From Candidatus Poseidoniaceae archaeon (GTDB taxonomy: Archaea; Thermoplasmatota; Poseidoniia; Poseidoniales; Poseidoniaceae): a stretch of 64,000 nucleotides of DNA. The notes under the pieces are model-generated. The model saw only the letters and a list, made by a program, of their open reading frames with translations, was not told where the DNA came from and made no database searches. The stretch covers positions 62,001 to 126,000 of the forward strand of contig JASLKG010000006.1 of the NCBI GenBank assembly GCA_030747695.1. Reading direction: 5' to 3'. The position numbers were made by a program, and so were the translations under genes. This document shows positions 57,224 through 64,000 of the stretch, piece by piece. Within the stretch, counting starts at the first letter, position 1. Each line of letters opens with the position of its first letter.

Positions 57224-57844
57224 ATGGGACATCCAAAATTTGCACGCCCGAAGTACGACACTCCACCACATCCATGGAAGGCTGACAGGATAGAAGAAGA
57301 GCATGCAATGCGTGCTAATCATGGCTTGAAAAATATGACTGAGATATGGAAGGCAAAATCAAAACTACGAAGAATACGTGGCCAAGCTATGAAGTTGATT
57401 GGCCGTGTAGATACTTCAGAAGGCCATTTTGCTAGAGAAAAAGAAGACCTACTTTTGTCATTAAATCGAAGAGGATTAATTACCAGTGATGCAATACTTG
57501 ACGATATACTTTCTTTGACAGTAGAAGATATATTGAATCGCAGATTACAAGCTCAGGTTTACTACAAAGGATTGGCTTGTTCGATGAAACAGGCAAGACA
57601 GATAGTCACACACGGACAGATTTGTATTGGAGACCAGAAGGTTACAATTCCATCATATCATGTAACACGTGATGAAGAAGAAGAAATACGATATCATCCT
57701 AATTCAGCATTGAATGATGAAAATCATATCATTCGCCAAACGATACTCGGAGTTAGAGAATCTGCGGAATATGCAGAAGAAGAAGAAGAATCCCCTGTGG
57801 CTGATGAAGCCGCAAAAGAAACAACTAGTGGGGGCGATGATTGA
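57224..57844 (+). CDS. rps4: 30S ribosomal protein S4
   Basis: An early-assembly small-subunit protein. 206 residues: MGHPKFARPKYDTPPHPW is the archaeal S4e/S9-type start, VEDILNRRLQAQVYYKGL and the S4 RNA-binding domain ARQIVTHGQICIGDQKV lie in the second half. The acidic C-terminal tail (EEEEESPVADEAA) is longer than in many relatives. GAGG precedes the start and the stop overlaps the rps11 start. Confidence 0.97.
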   Translation: MGHPKFARPKYDTPPHPWKADRIEEEHAMRANHGLKNMTEIWKAKSKLRRIRGQAMKLIGRVDTSEGHFAREKEDLLLSLNRRGLITSDAILDDILSLTVEDILNRRLQAQVYYKGLACSMKQARQIVTHGQICIGDQKVTIPSYHVTRDEEEEIRYHPNSALNDENHIIRQTILGVRESAEYAEEEEESPVADEAAKETTSGGDD

Positions 57845-58224
57845 TGCGCAAGGCAATCATTAACATATTTTCTAGTTACAACAATGTGTTGTTAACTGCT
57901 ACAGATTTAACAGGTGCTGAGACAATAGCCACTTGCTCTGGTGGACAAGTAGTAAAGTCTTCCAAAGATTCTGGAGGCCAATTTGCAGCAACACGTGCAG
58001 CAGAAAGAATGGCAGATCAACTAAAAGAAAAAGAATTCACTCAAGTTATTGTCAAATACAGAGGCCCTGGTGGAAACAAATCAAACAATACAGGCCCAGG
58101 AGCACAGGCAGCAATTCGAGCATTAACACGTGCTGGCGTCACAGTTACAAGGATTGAAGATGTGACTCCTATTGCACATGATGGAACAAAGAAAAAAGGC
58201 GGCCGAAGAGGGCGTCGTGTCTGA
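57844..58224 (+). CDS. rps11: 30S ribosomal protein S11
   Basis: Platform protein of the small subunit. About 126 residues; INIFSSYNNVLLTATDLTGAE at the start and GPGGNKSNNTGPGAQAAIRAL in the middle are typical. The C-terminus is DVTPIAHDGTKKKGGRRGRRV. ATG 57844 overlaps the rps4 stop (TGATG); a TTG just ahead is less likely. Confidence 0.97.
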   Translation: MRKAIINIFSSYNNVLLTATDLTGAETIATCSGGQVVKSSKDSGGQFAATRAAERMADQLKEKEFTQVIVKYRGPGGNKSNNTGPGAQAAIRALTRAGVTVTRIEDVTPIAHDGTKKKGGRRGRRV

Positions 58225-58241
58225 TTGAAGAGGTGTTGTAA

Positions 58242-59168
58242 GTGAAAGCAAAGATAGTAGATGGTTGGCCAAATGGTAACAAAATTCGTATTCACCTTTC
58301 AAAAACTAACGCAGCTCAAGTAAACAGCCTACGAAGGGCGATTTTGTCAGACGTCCCTAAAATGGCAATAACCAAAGTACGCTTTGAGCAAGGCGTAAGC
58401 CAAGATAACGATGGTGTAGTTTTTGAATCCGTCAACGTACTTCCAGACGAAGTTATTGCACATAGGTTAGCAATGATACCAGTACCTACTTTCTTAGATG
58501 AATTCGAATTTCCTGAAGATGATGTCAACAATAAAGACCTTCCAGAGGAACAATGGGGAAGTCCACTTTCTCAAATAATATACCACCTTTCAACAAGGGG
58601 ACCTGATGCAGAATCAGATGAAGAATTCAAGGTTGTTTATGCGGGCGACCTTAACGTGTTAGGAGAAACAAAGTTGCAAATTTCAGAAGACAATTCAAAG
58701 ATACCAATCACACTACTTGCTAAAGGACAATTCCTTGAATTGTATGCTTACGCTACAAAAGGCCGTGGCAGAGATCATGCAAAGTGGTGTCCAGCAGCAG
58801 CAGTAACTTTCCAACCAAGGCAAAAAGCAATATTAGCCAAACCAAAGAAAGCAAAAGCCCTTTTTGACCTTAACCTTACATCTAAGTCAGGTCGCAAAAT
58901 AGACTCTAAATTGTTTACAAATAAGGAATGTGTAGATATCGACTCAGTACTGGATTTAGAAAGAGCATTACACCAAGTTGGCTATGGGACCGGACGCGAA
59001 GATGCCTTTGATAATGCAATAACTCTAGAAGACATGGATGGAGAATATATCTTCTCATACGAATCAGATGGTTCATTAGATCCTGCAGAGATTTTCAATC
59101 AAGCAGCAAAGGAACTAGGCAATAGATTTGAGAAGATATCTTCTGAAATAGATATGGCACTCGCATAA
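58242..59168 (+). CDS. rpoD: DNA-directed RNA polymerase subunit D (Rpo3)
   Basis: The archaeal alpha-like subunit that nucleates RNA polymerase assembly. 308 residues starting GTG 58242. Domain 1 with NSLRRAILSDVP and the assembly helix is clear; domain 2 follows with FEFPEDDV and KFQISEDNSK-like phrases. The region where some archaea carry a Fe-S cluster has no CxxC set (only scattered Cys), so the cluster domain appears degenerate. It closes the ribosomal operon. Confidence 0.95.
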   Translation: MKAKIVDGWPNGNKIRIHLSKTNAAQVNSLRRAILSDVPKMAITKVRFEQGVSQDNDGVVFESVNVLPDEVIAHRLAMIPVPTFLDEFEFPEDDVNNKDLPEEQWGSPLSQIIYHLSTRGPDAESDEEFKVVYAGDLNVLGETKLQISEDNSKIPITLLAKGQFLELYAYATKGRGRDHAKWCPAAAVTFQPRQKAILAKPKKAKALFDLNLTSKSGRKIDSKLFTNKECVDIDSVLDLERALHQVGYGTGREDAFDNAITLEDMDGEYIFSYESDGSLDPAEIFNQAAKELGNRFEKISSEIDMALA

Positions 59169-59229
59169 TAGAACAATATTAGTTCTTATTTGGCGAAGCA
59201 TCATGACCCTCTAACAAGGAGGTGGCATT

Positions 59230-60147
59230 ATGGAACATGTGAAGGTGCACGTTGGCGGGCATGTTACATTGTTGTTTAGTATTCATTCTTCATCATTATT
59301 ACCTCGTAATCAGGGATCTCGTGGTGCTGGATTATGTTTGGAGCATGGCGTAGAAGCATCAGTAAAAATCTCTAGTAATGATGATATTATTGTCGTGAAA
59401 AAGATGGATGGAAAACCACTTGAAAAGGGTGAATTAATTTATTTTGAATTACTTGAAACATTCCGAGAAATTTTTAAAATATCAGAATCTGTTGATATTG
59501 AAGTAAATTTAGAATTACCCATTTCACAAGGTTTTGGGATGTCTGCAGCAGGATTAATGGCAGTAAGCTTTGCATTAGGTGAATTATTTGATGTAGGAGA
59601 CGAAGGCCAATTAGCCCGTATTGCACATAGAATAGAACGAAATAACTCTAGTGGTTTGGGAGATGTACTTGGACTTTGGGCTGGCGGTGTTGAGTTACGT
59701 ATTACACCAGGTTCCCCTCCCTCTCCAGGGAAAGCAATAGGGTTTAGTGCCGATGTACCTGCAATACTAGTTTGGATTCCAGGGGAAGAGAAACACACCT
59801 CTGGTTATATTGACAATGTTGAGTGGAAAGAAGCAATTACAGACGCAGGCGATAGAGCAGTAACTAACTTACAAATGGCACCTTGGAATAGGTCGATATG
59901 GCCAATGCTACTGAGTCAAGCAGATACCTTTGCATTAGAATCAGGACTATTAGATGACTCAAAAAGAGCAGGCTTACTATCAACTGTTTTGGAATTAATT
60001 GATGAATTAATGAGCTGTCATCTTTGCATGCTGGGTAACTCATTGATAATTGTTCCAAGAGATTTAGATGTATTATTTGATGTTGATGAAATTAGTTCAG
60101 TGTTAGAGTCACTTGAACTTGGTACAATCATTACTCATTTACAGTAA
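59230..60147 (+). CDS. Pantoate kinase (GHMP family)
   Basis: Phosphorylates pantoate in the archaeal CoA route; the partner PPS is at 22,076-22,822. A 305-residue GHMP kinase with the glycine-rich PISQGFGMSAAGLMA loop (~98-112) and an early basic start (HVGGHVTLLFSIHSSSLLPRNQGSRGAGLCL) as in PoK enzymes. It lies 61 bases after rpoD. Its stop overlaps the CDIN1-like gene by 17 bases. Confidence 0.88.
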   Translation: MEHVKVHVGGHVTLLFSIHSSSLLPRNQGSRGAGLCLEHGVEASVKISSNDDIIVVKKMDGKPLEKGELIYFELLETFREIFKISESVDIEVNLELPISQGFGMSAAGLMAVSFALGELFDVGDEGQLARIAHRIERNNSSGLGDVLGLWAGGVELRITPGSPPSPGKAIGFSADVPAILVWIPGEEKHTSGYIDNVEWKEAITDAGDRAVTNLQMAPWNRSIWPMLLSQADTFALESGLLDDSKRAGLLSTVLELIDELMSCHLCMLGNSLIIVPRDLDVLFDVDEISSVLESLELGTIITHLQ

Positions 60148-61183
60148 ATTGTTCTAATGGAGATAGATCAAGAGGGCCGCAATCCAACAATACAGTTCCA
60201 GGGACATGGATGTTAGAGCAAAAACCATGTCTGAATACAAGCGCTCCTTGACCCCAAGAATCAACATATCTTGCGGTTTGTTTCATTATTTTTTTCCGCT
60301 GAAAATCAACATCAGCACCATAGAAATGCTTTGCATCTATCCAGGAAACAGACTTTCCATTTATCTTGACATGATCCATGAACAGCAAATCAGGTGTATT
60401 TACTGGTCTACCATGCTCAATCATTTGTTCTTTTACCATCTCAGGTTGGCGCCTTAATCGAACACCTTGTTCTTCAAACCAATCAGCTAATATTTCTTCA
60501 AATAAATCAGCCCTTTCATGTGTTTCAGATTGATCAACATTACTTACTCTATCAGCAGCTTCAGCAGCTTCAAACTCCTTTCTTTCCCGTTCTTTAAATT
60601 TTGAAGGCGTCCGAAGAGTCTCCTTGATTCTAGATTTGGACCATCCCATTTCTTTTAGAATGACGCGAAAGATATTCATGGGAGGAAAATCAAATTTTTT
60701 TGAAAGGTCAACAATTCCAACACCCTCTCTGTATAACCTAAGCAACTGTCTTCCTCTCGATTGTAAAATTCCATGCGAGTATACAGTTTTTTGTTGAAGC
60801 AAAGCACTTCTTAGAGATAGAGCTTGATCAAGGGTCATATCAAGCTCATCTACCATCTCTCCAATTTCATTTACTCTACTGTCACTGAGCCATCCAAATT
60901 CGCCCTTTCGAACAACTTTAGATGCCAAATTAGCTTCAGTTTCAAGGGCTACGGGACGATTTTTCCATTTAAATGAAAACTCCTTTGGCTTTTCAAAATC
61001 TTTCGGAATTGCTATAGGGAGAGGATCCAAATTAAAACGAGAATCCGCCTTTTCACCTGCATCTTTGTCAAATTCTGCATGACGCTCAATAAGTACGGAT
61101 CTAGCAACGCCCCCATAACGCCTTGGCTTTGATCGGCGGCGTTTTCCGCCGCGGCGGTTATTCCTCTGAGGTTTGCCCGCCAT
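60131..61183 (-). CDS. CDIN1/TPD-type PD-(D/E)XK nuclease homologue with N-terminal helix domains
   Basis: About 350 residues from ATG 61183. The C-terminal ~120 residues look like the TPD domain of the human CDIN1 (C15orf41) family and its archaeal relatives: the acidic helix EEILADWFEEQ, the TPD motif in PVNTPDLLF (~263-265), and WIDAKHFYG (~281-289), which contains the D-x-K of a PD-(D/E)xK core. Residues ~115-200 read like two helix-turn-helix domains. The N-terminus is highly basic. Family function is DNA- or chromatin-related but not established for archaea. Confidence 0.7.
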   Translation of the reverse strand: MAGKPQRNNRRGGKRRRSKPRRYGGVARSVLIERHAEFDKDAGEKADSRFNLDPLPIAIPKDFEKPKEFSFKWKNRPVALETEANLASKVVRKGEFGWLSDSRVNEIGEMVDELDMTLDQALSLRSALLQQKTVYSHGILQSRGRQLLRLYREGVGIVDLSKKFDFPPMNIFRVILKEMGWSKSRIKETLRTPSKFKERERKEFEAAEAADRVSNVDQSETHERADLFEEILADWFEEQGVRLRRQPEMVKEQMIEHGRPVNTPDLLFMDHVKINGKSVSWIDAKHFYGADVDFQRKKIMKQTARYVDSWGQGALVFRHGFCSNIHVPGTVLLDCGPLDLSPLEQFTVNE

Positions 61184-61221
61184 ATTACTCGCTTCTTCGA
61201 TAGGCTCCTTGAACACACCGG

Positions 61222-61695
61222 CTAATTTATGTTCGATATATCCTCTAACAAATCATTACAATAAACTTCCATATAATTTTTTATCTGGCTAGAAAAAATT
61301 ACTAAAAAACCTGAAATTTCACACGAGGCATGAATTTCAACCCCTCCTCCTTCTTCGTTTAAGAATGTAAATATTATTTTTAAATCATCTAAGCCGCTAG
61401 CAATGGGTCTCTCATTCCGACTTTGACCAACACCTAATAGAATAATTTCTGTATAATTGATGTCTTCTTTAATTTCTCCAACCTCCCATCTACTTTCAAT
61501 AACCGATCCTTTGATTACTTGGTGTAATGCTAAATGATCCCCTTCATCTAATGACTCTGCTTTAGTTGCAATCAACGATTTGGCATTTCGATTCCATTCA
61601 GGCCAAGTACTTGGAGTTCTAAATTTATTTATTGAATTTTCAATATTACTTGAATCCAAATAAATTCGGGCAGTATGGCTGATAAGTTTACCCAT
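61222..61695 (-). CDS. SRPBCC/START-like lipid-binding-fold protein
   Basis: A 157-residue protein with the SRPBCC pattern: first strand (ISHTARIYLDSS), helix INKFRTPSTWPEWNRNAKSL with a WPEW-like signature, then a twisted sheet (LHQVIKGSVIESRWEVGEI) and long C-terminal helix (QIKNYMEVYCNDLLEDI). The fold binds hydrophobic ligands. Co-directional with and upstream of the CDIN1-like gene; ligand unknown. Confidence 0.65.
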   Translation of the reverse strand: MGKLISHTARIYLDSSNIENSINKFRTPSTWPEWNRNAKSLIATKAESLDEGDHLALHQVIKGSVIESRWEVGEIKEDINYTEIILLGVGQSRNERPIASGLDDLKIIFTFLNEEGGGVEIHASCEISGFLVIFSSQIKNYMEVYCNDLLEDISNIN

Positions 61696-61777
61696 AATTC
61701 CCGGAAACAGTGCAATCGAATTGTTGTTTTGGCACTATCAATGCATCATTTGAAGTGTGACCCGACAATGGCAAGCC

Positions 61778-64000
61778 ATGCAGCGAAGGATTATTGTAGT
61801 CATATTATTACTGATTTCAACACCATTATTTACTGTTGCAGCTAATACTGAAGGAGATAGTGCGGAGCCATTGGGTTGGATAAATTCTGCAGGAGGCCCC
61901 TTCCAAGAAACGGTTGGGGACATGATCATAATGGATGATGGAAGGATTGTAGTTGCGGGTAGTTTTTCAGGCAATATCATGTTTGAGGGTAATGGATTAG
62001 GTGCGACAGATCTTCAAGATAATCAAGATATAGATATGTTTGTTGCAACAATGAATAATAGTGGAAATTGGACTGAAATTTATTCTTTTGGCAGCACTGG
62101 TAATGACGGTATTGATTCTCTAGCATTACATCCATCCGGAGATTTGATTATTGCGGGGCATTTTTGTATAGAAAGTGCAGGTGAAGCATGTACATTAAAT
62201 TTCACGGGAGGGCATACCTTTAGTAAAGAATCAGATGAAGATGAAGGTGATGCTTTTGTGGGCAGGTTTACATTTGGAAATGGAATTCTAGAACCAATTT
62301 GGGTTAGAGTAGTTCCAAATCAAGGCCCCCAATCTGCATTTGATATTGAAATTTCAAATAATGGTGATATTGCTTTAGGCATCCTATATAATGGCGAATT
62401 AGAGGTTGGAAATGAAACATTTTTTGGTGGAGAAGGACTTAATTTGGTTATAATTAGTTATGATGAAAATGGCGCATTACGATGGGCGAATGGAGTCTCC
62501 AGCCCCTTATCACTCGAACCCTTTGGGGCTTTATGTTATGATCAGAATAATTATTTGTATGTTACAGGAACATTCATCCAATCTTTATTTTTCCCTGATT
62601 CAATAGAATCAATTGGGGGAGCAGATATATTTTTGATCCAACTTGATGACACTGGTAATTATACTTGGATTACTAGTGCTGGAGGTAGTGGTGATGATTG
62701 GGTAACTGATTGCATAGTAGATAATAATAACAAAATTCGGTTAGTTGGACAATTTGATTCTACGGCTACATTTGGAGAAATTAATGTAACATCAAATGGT
62801 TGGTGGGACCTGTTTCATGCTAAAGTAAATACCAATGGGGAATGGGATTCAATTGTAACAGGCGGAGGAACCGGGTGGGATAGTATTACATCGATAGCAA
62901 TCGATGAAAGAGATAACGCCTACTTGTCAGGGTTTTACAGCGAATCATTCACACTAGGATCGGATTTATTGCCAGCACATGATTCAGATTGGGAGAAAAC
63001 AGATATTCTAATTGCACAACTTGATGCTGATGAACAATGGTCTTGGGCGCTTTCAGCAGGAGGTAATGGGGATGATGACGGCTTACATATTGCAATGGGT
63101 GAAAACGAAACCCCAATTATAGCTTCGACCTTTTCCGAAACTGCAATATTTTCTAATCAAACACTTCACTCACAAGGAGAAGCAGATATCGCAATTTGGT
63201 TATATGCAAGAGATTACGATTCAGATGGATTTATTGATGGTTCAGACAATTGTCCAAAAGTAGCTAATCCAAATCAAATTGACACAGATAATGATCTGTG
63301 GGGAGATGCTTGCGATCCTGATGACGATGGTGATGGAGTTGGGGATGAATGGGATGATTGTTCACCAGGTGAAACCGGATGGTATGCAGACTCAATTACA
63401 GACTTTGATAGCGATGGGTGCAAAGATAGTTCCGAGGATTTTGATGACGACGAAGACGGAATCTTAGATGATTATGATGAGTGTCAAAAAGGGTCAATAG
63501 GATGGATTTCTACTATTGAAAACGATGAAGATCAAAATGGCTGTGAAGATGTAGATAGTGATGGCGATGGCTGGGTAGACCAGTTAGACGTGTGCCCAGA
63601 CATTAGCGATAATCAAGCAGATCTTGATAATGATGGTATTGGCGATGCATGTGAAAATGATACAGATGGCGATGGAATTGAAGATGAGATAGATTCTTGT
63701 ATGCTAGATAATTTTGTATGGATTAGTGATCACTCAATAGATTATGACCAGGACGGTTGTAGAGATGAAGATCGCGACACAGATGATGACAATGATGGGG
63801 TACTCGATTTTTCAGATTCTTGTCCTCTAGGGGAGATAAATTGGGATAATTCCGATTTAGCAACAGATCATGATTCCGATGGATGTAGCGATGATTATGA
63901 GGATATTGATGATGACGATGATACTTATCCAGACGTTGATGACAACTGTCCCAAAGGAATAGTGGGGATTGCTGGAACCGGAATGGATTTAGATCAAGAT
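61778..64000 (+). CDS. Giant secreted beta-propeller/TSP3 protein, N-terminal part (3' end outside window)
   Basis: The frame is open from ATG 61778 to the right edge (741 codons) and no stop is reached. A signal peptide opens it (MQRRIIVVILLLISTPLFTVAA). Residues ~30-480 consist of repeats of about 45-60 residues with W-S/T and GGxG phrases (INSAGGPFQE, ITSAGGSGDD, IVTGGGTGWDS, ALSAGGNGDDD), as in SBBP-type beta-propellers. From residue ~485 a run of thrombospondin-3-like calcium repeats follows (DxDxDGxxD...NC). It is probably surface-located. A domain order of propeller then calcium repeats is shared in style with the other surface proteins. Confidence 0.8.
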   Translation, partial: MQRRIIVVILLLISTPLFTVAANTEGDSAEPLGWINSAGGPFQETVGDMIIMDDGRIVVAGSFSGNIMFEGNGLGATDLQDNQDIDMFVATMNNSGNWTEIYSFGSTGNDGIDSLALHPSGDLIIAGHFCIESAGEACTLNFTGGHTFSKESDEDEGDAFVGRFTFGNGILEPIWVRVVPNQGPQSAFDIEISNNGDIALGILYNGELEVGNETFFGGEGLNLVIISYDENGALRWANGVSSPLSLEPFGALCYDQNNYLYVTGTFIQSLFFPDSIESIGGADIFLIQLDDTGNYTWITSAGGSGDDWVTDCIVDNNNKIRLVGQFDSTATFGEINVTSNGWWDLFHAKVNTNGEWDSIVTGGGTGWDSITSIAIDERDNAYLSGFYSESFTLGSDLLPAHDSDWEKTDILIAQLDADEQWSWALSAGGNGDDDGLHIAMGENETPIIASTFSETAIFSNQTLHSQGEADIAIWLYARDYDSDGFIDGSDNCPKVANPNQIDTDNDLWGDACDPDDDGDGVGDEWDDCSPGETGWYADSITDFDSDGCKDSSEDFDDDEDGILDDYDECQKGSIGWISTIENDEDQNGCEDVDSDGDGWVDQLDVCPDISDNQADLDNDGIGDACENDTDGDGIEDEIDSCMLDNFVWISDHSIDYDQDGCRDEDRDTDDDNDGVLDFSDSCPLGEINWDNSDLATDHDSDGCSDDYEDIDDDDDTYPDVDDNCPKGIVGIAGTGMDLDQD

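Overview
The window looks like a piece of chromosome from a streamlined, AT-rich planktonic euryarchaeon, most likely a Marine Group II archaeon (Ca. Poseidoniales); this placement is inference. Archaeal identity rests on genes read directly here: both DNA topoisomerase VI subunits, TFB, the primase large subunit, the PolD large subunit, the rps13-rps4-rps11-rpoD cluster, DUF373, an MptE-like pterin kinase, and the archaeal CoA pair pantoate kinase and phosphopantothenate synthetase. Bacterial-type metabolic enzymes (class II fumarase, ATP-type PEP carboxykinase, GcvH, ExoIII) and very large secreted proteins with CARDB, PPC-like and thrombospondin-3-like repeats fit that group. Genes are tightly packed, with several convergent pairs touching or overlapping and frequent GTG or TTG starts.

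Layout. 1-1,077: end of a CARDB surface protein. 1,088-8,701: wHTH regulator, membrane protein, top6A/top6B, VTT-family membrane protein and a single-chain aconitase-superfamily enzyme. 8,963-15,297: TFB, HEAT-like protein, GalU-like nucleotidyltransferase, RNase HI, GcvH, small membrane proteins and a THEP1-like NTPase. 15,422-20,241: tandem TerB-like genes, a sugar-nucleotide cluster (GtrA, short UDP-sugar dehydrogenase, nucleotidyltransferase) and three proteins of unknown function. 20,427-29,072: LeuB-like dehydrogenase, phosphopantothenate synthetase, NadC, FAD-type oxidoreductase, ExoIII, HflX and two surface or propeller proteins. 29,190-29,860: a long structured RNA with many UUCG hairpins, in the only large gap. 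29,936-33,795: fumarase with an N-terminal ribbon-helix-helix domain, sulfotransferase, an unknown gene and cyclophilin. 33,825-43,179: giant secreted protein, pckA and a giant polytopic membrane protein. 43,180-50,642: GlmM- and GlmU-like genes, small unknowns, DUF373, priL, mptE. 50,637-61,695: polD large subunit, pyrE, methyltransferase, ribosomal/RNA polymerase operon, pantoate kinase, a CDIN1/TPD-type nuclease homologue and an SRPBCC-like protein. 61,778-64,000: start of another giant secreted protein running off the edge.

How it fits together: replication and repair (Topo VI, PriL, PolD, ExoIII, RNase HI), transcription (TFB, RpoD), translation (S13, S4, S11, HflX), CoA/NAD/pterin cofactors, C4-acid metabolism (FumC, PckA, aconitase-like), surface-sugar synthesis (GalU-like, UDP-sugar dehydrogenase, GtrA, GlmM, acyltransferase) and surface proteins. 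I see no CRISPR array, transposase, integrase, tRNA or rRNA. The most unusual items are the structured RNA (possibly a divergent RNase P RNA), the RHH-fumarase fusion, the CDIN1-type nuclease, the truncated UDP-sugar dehydrogenase, and the order of domains in the aconitase-like enzyme.
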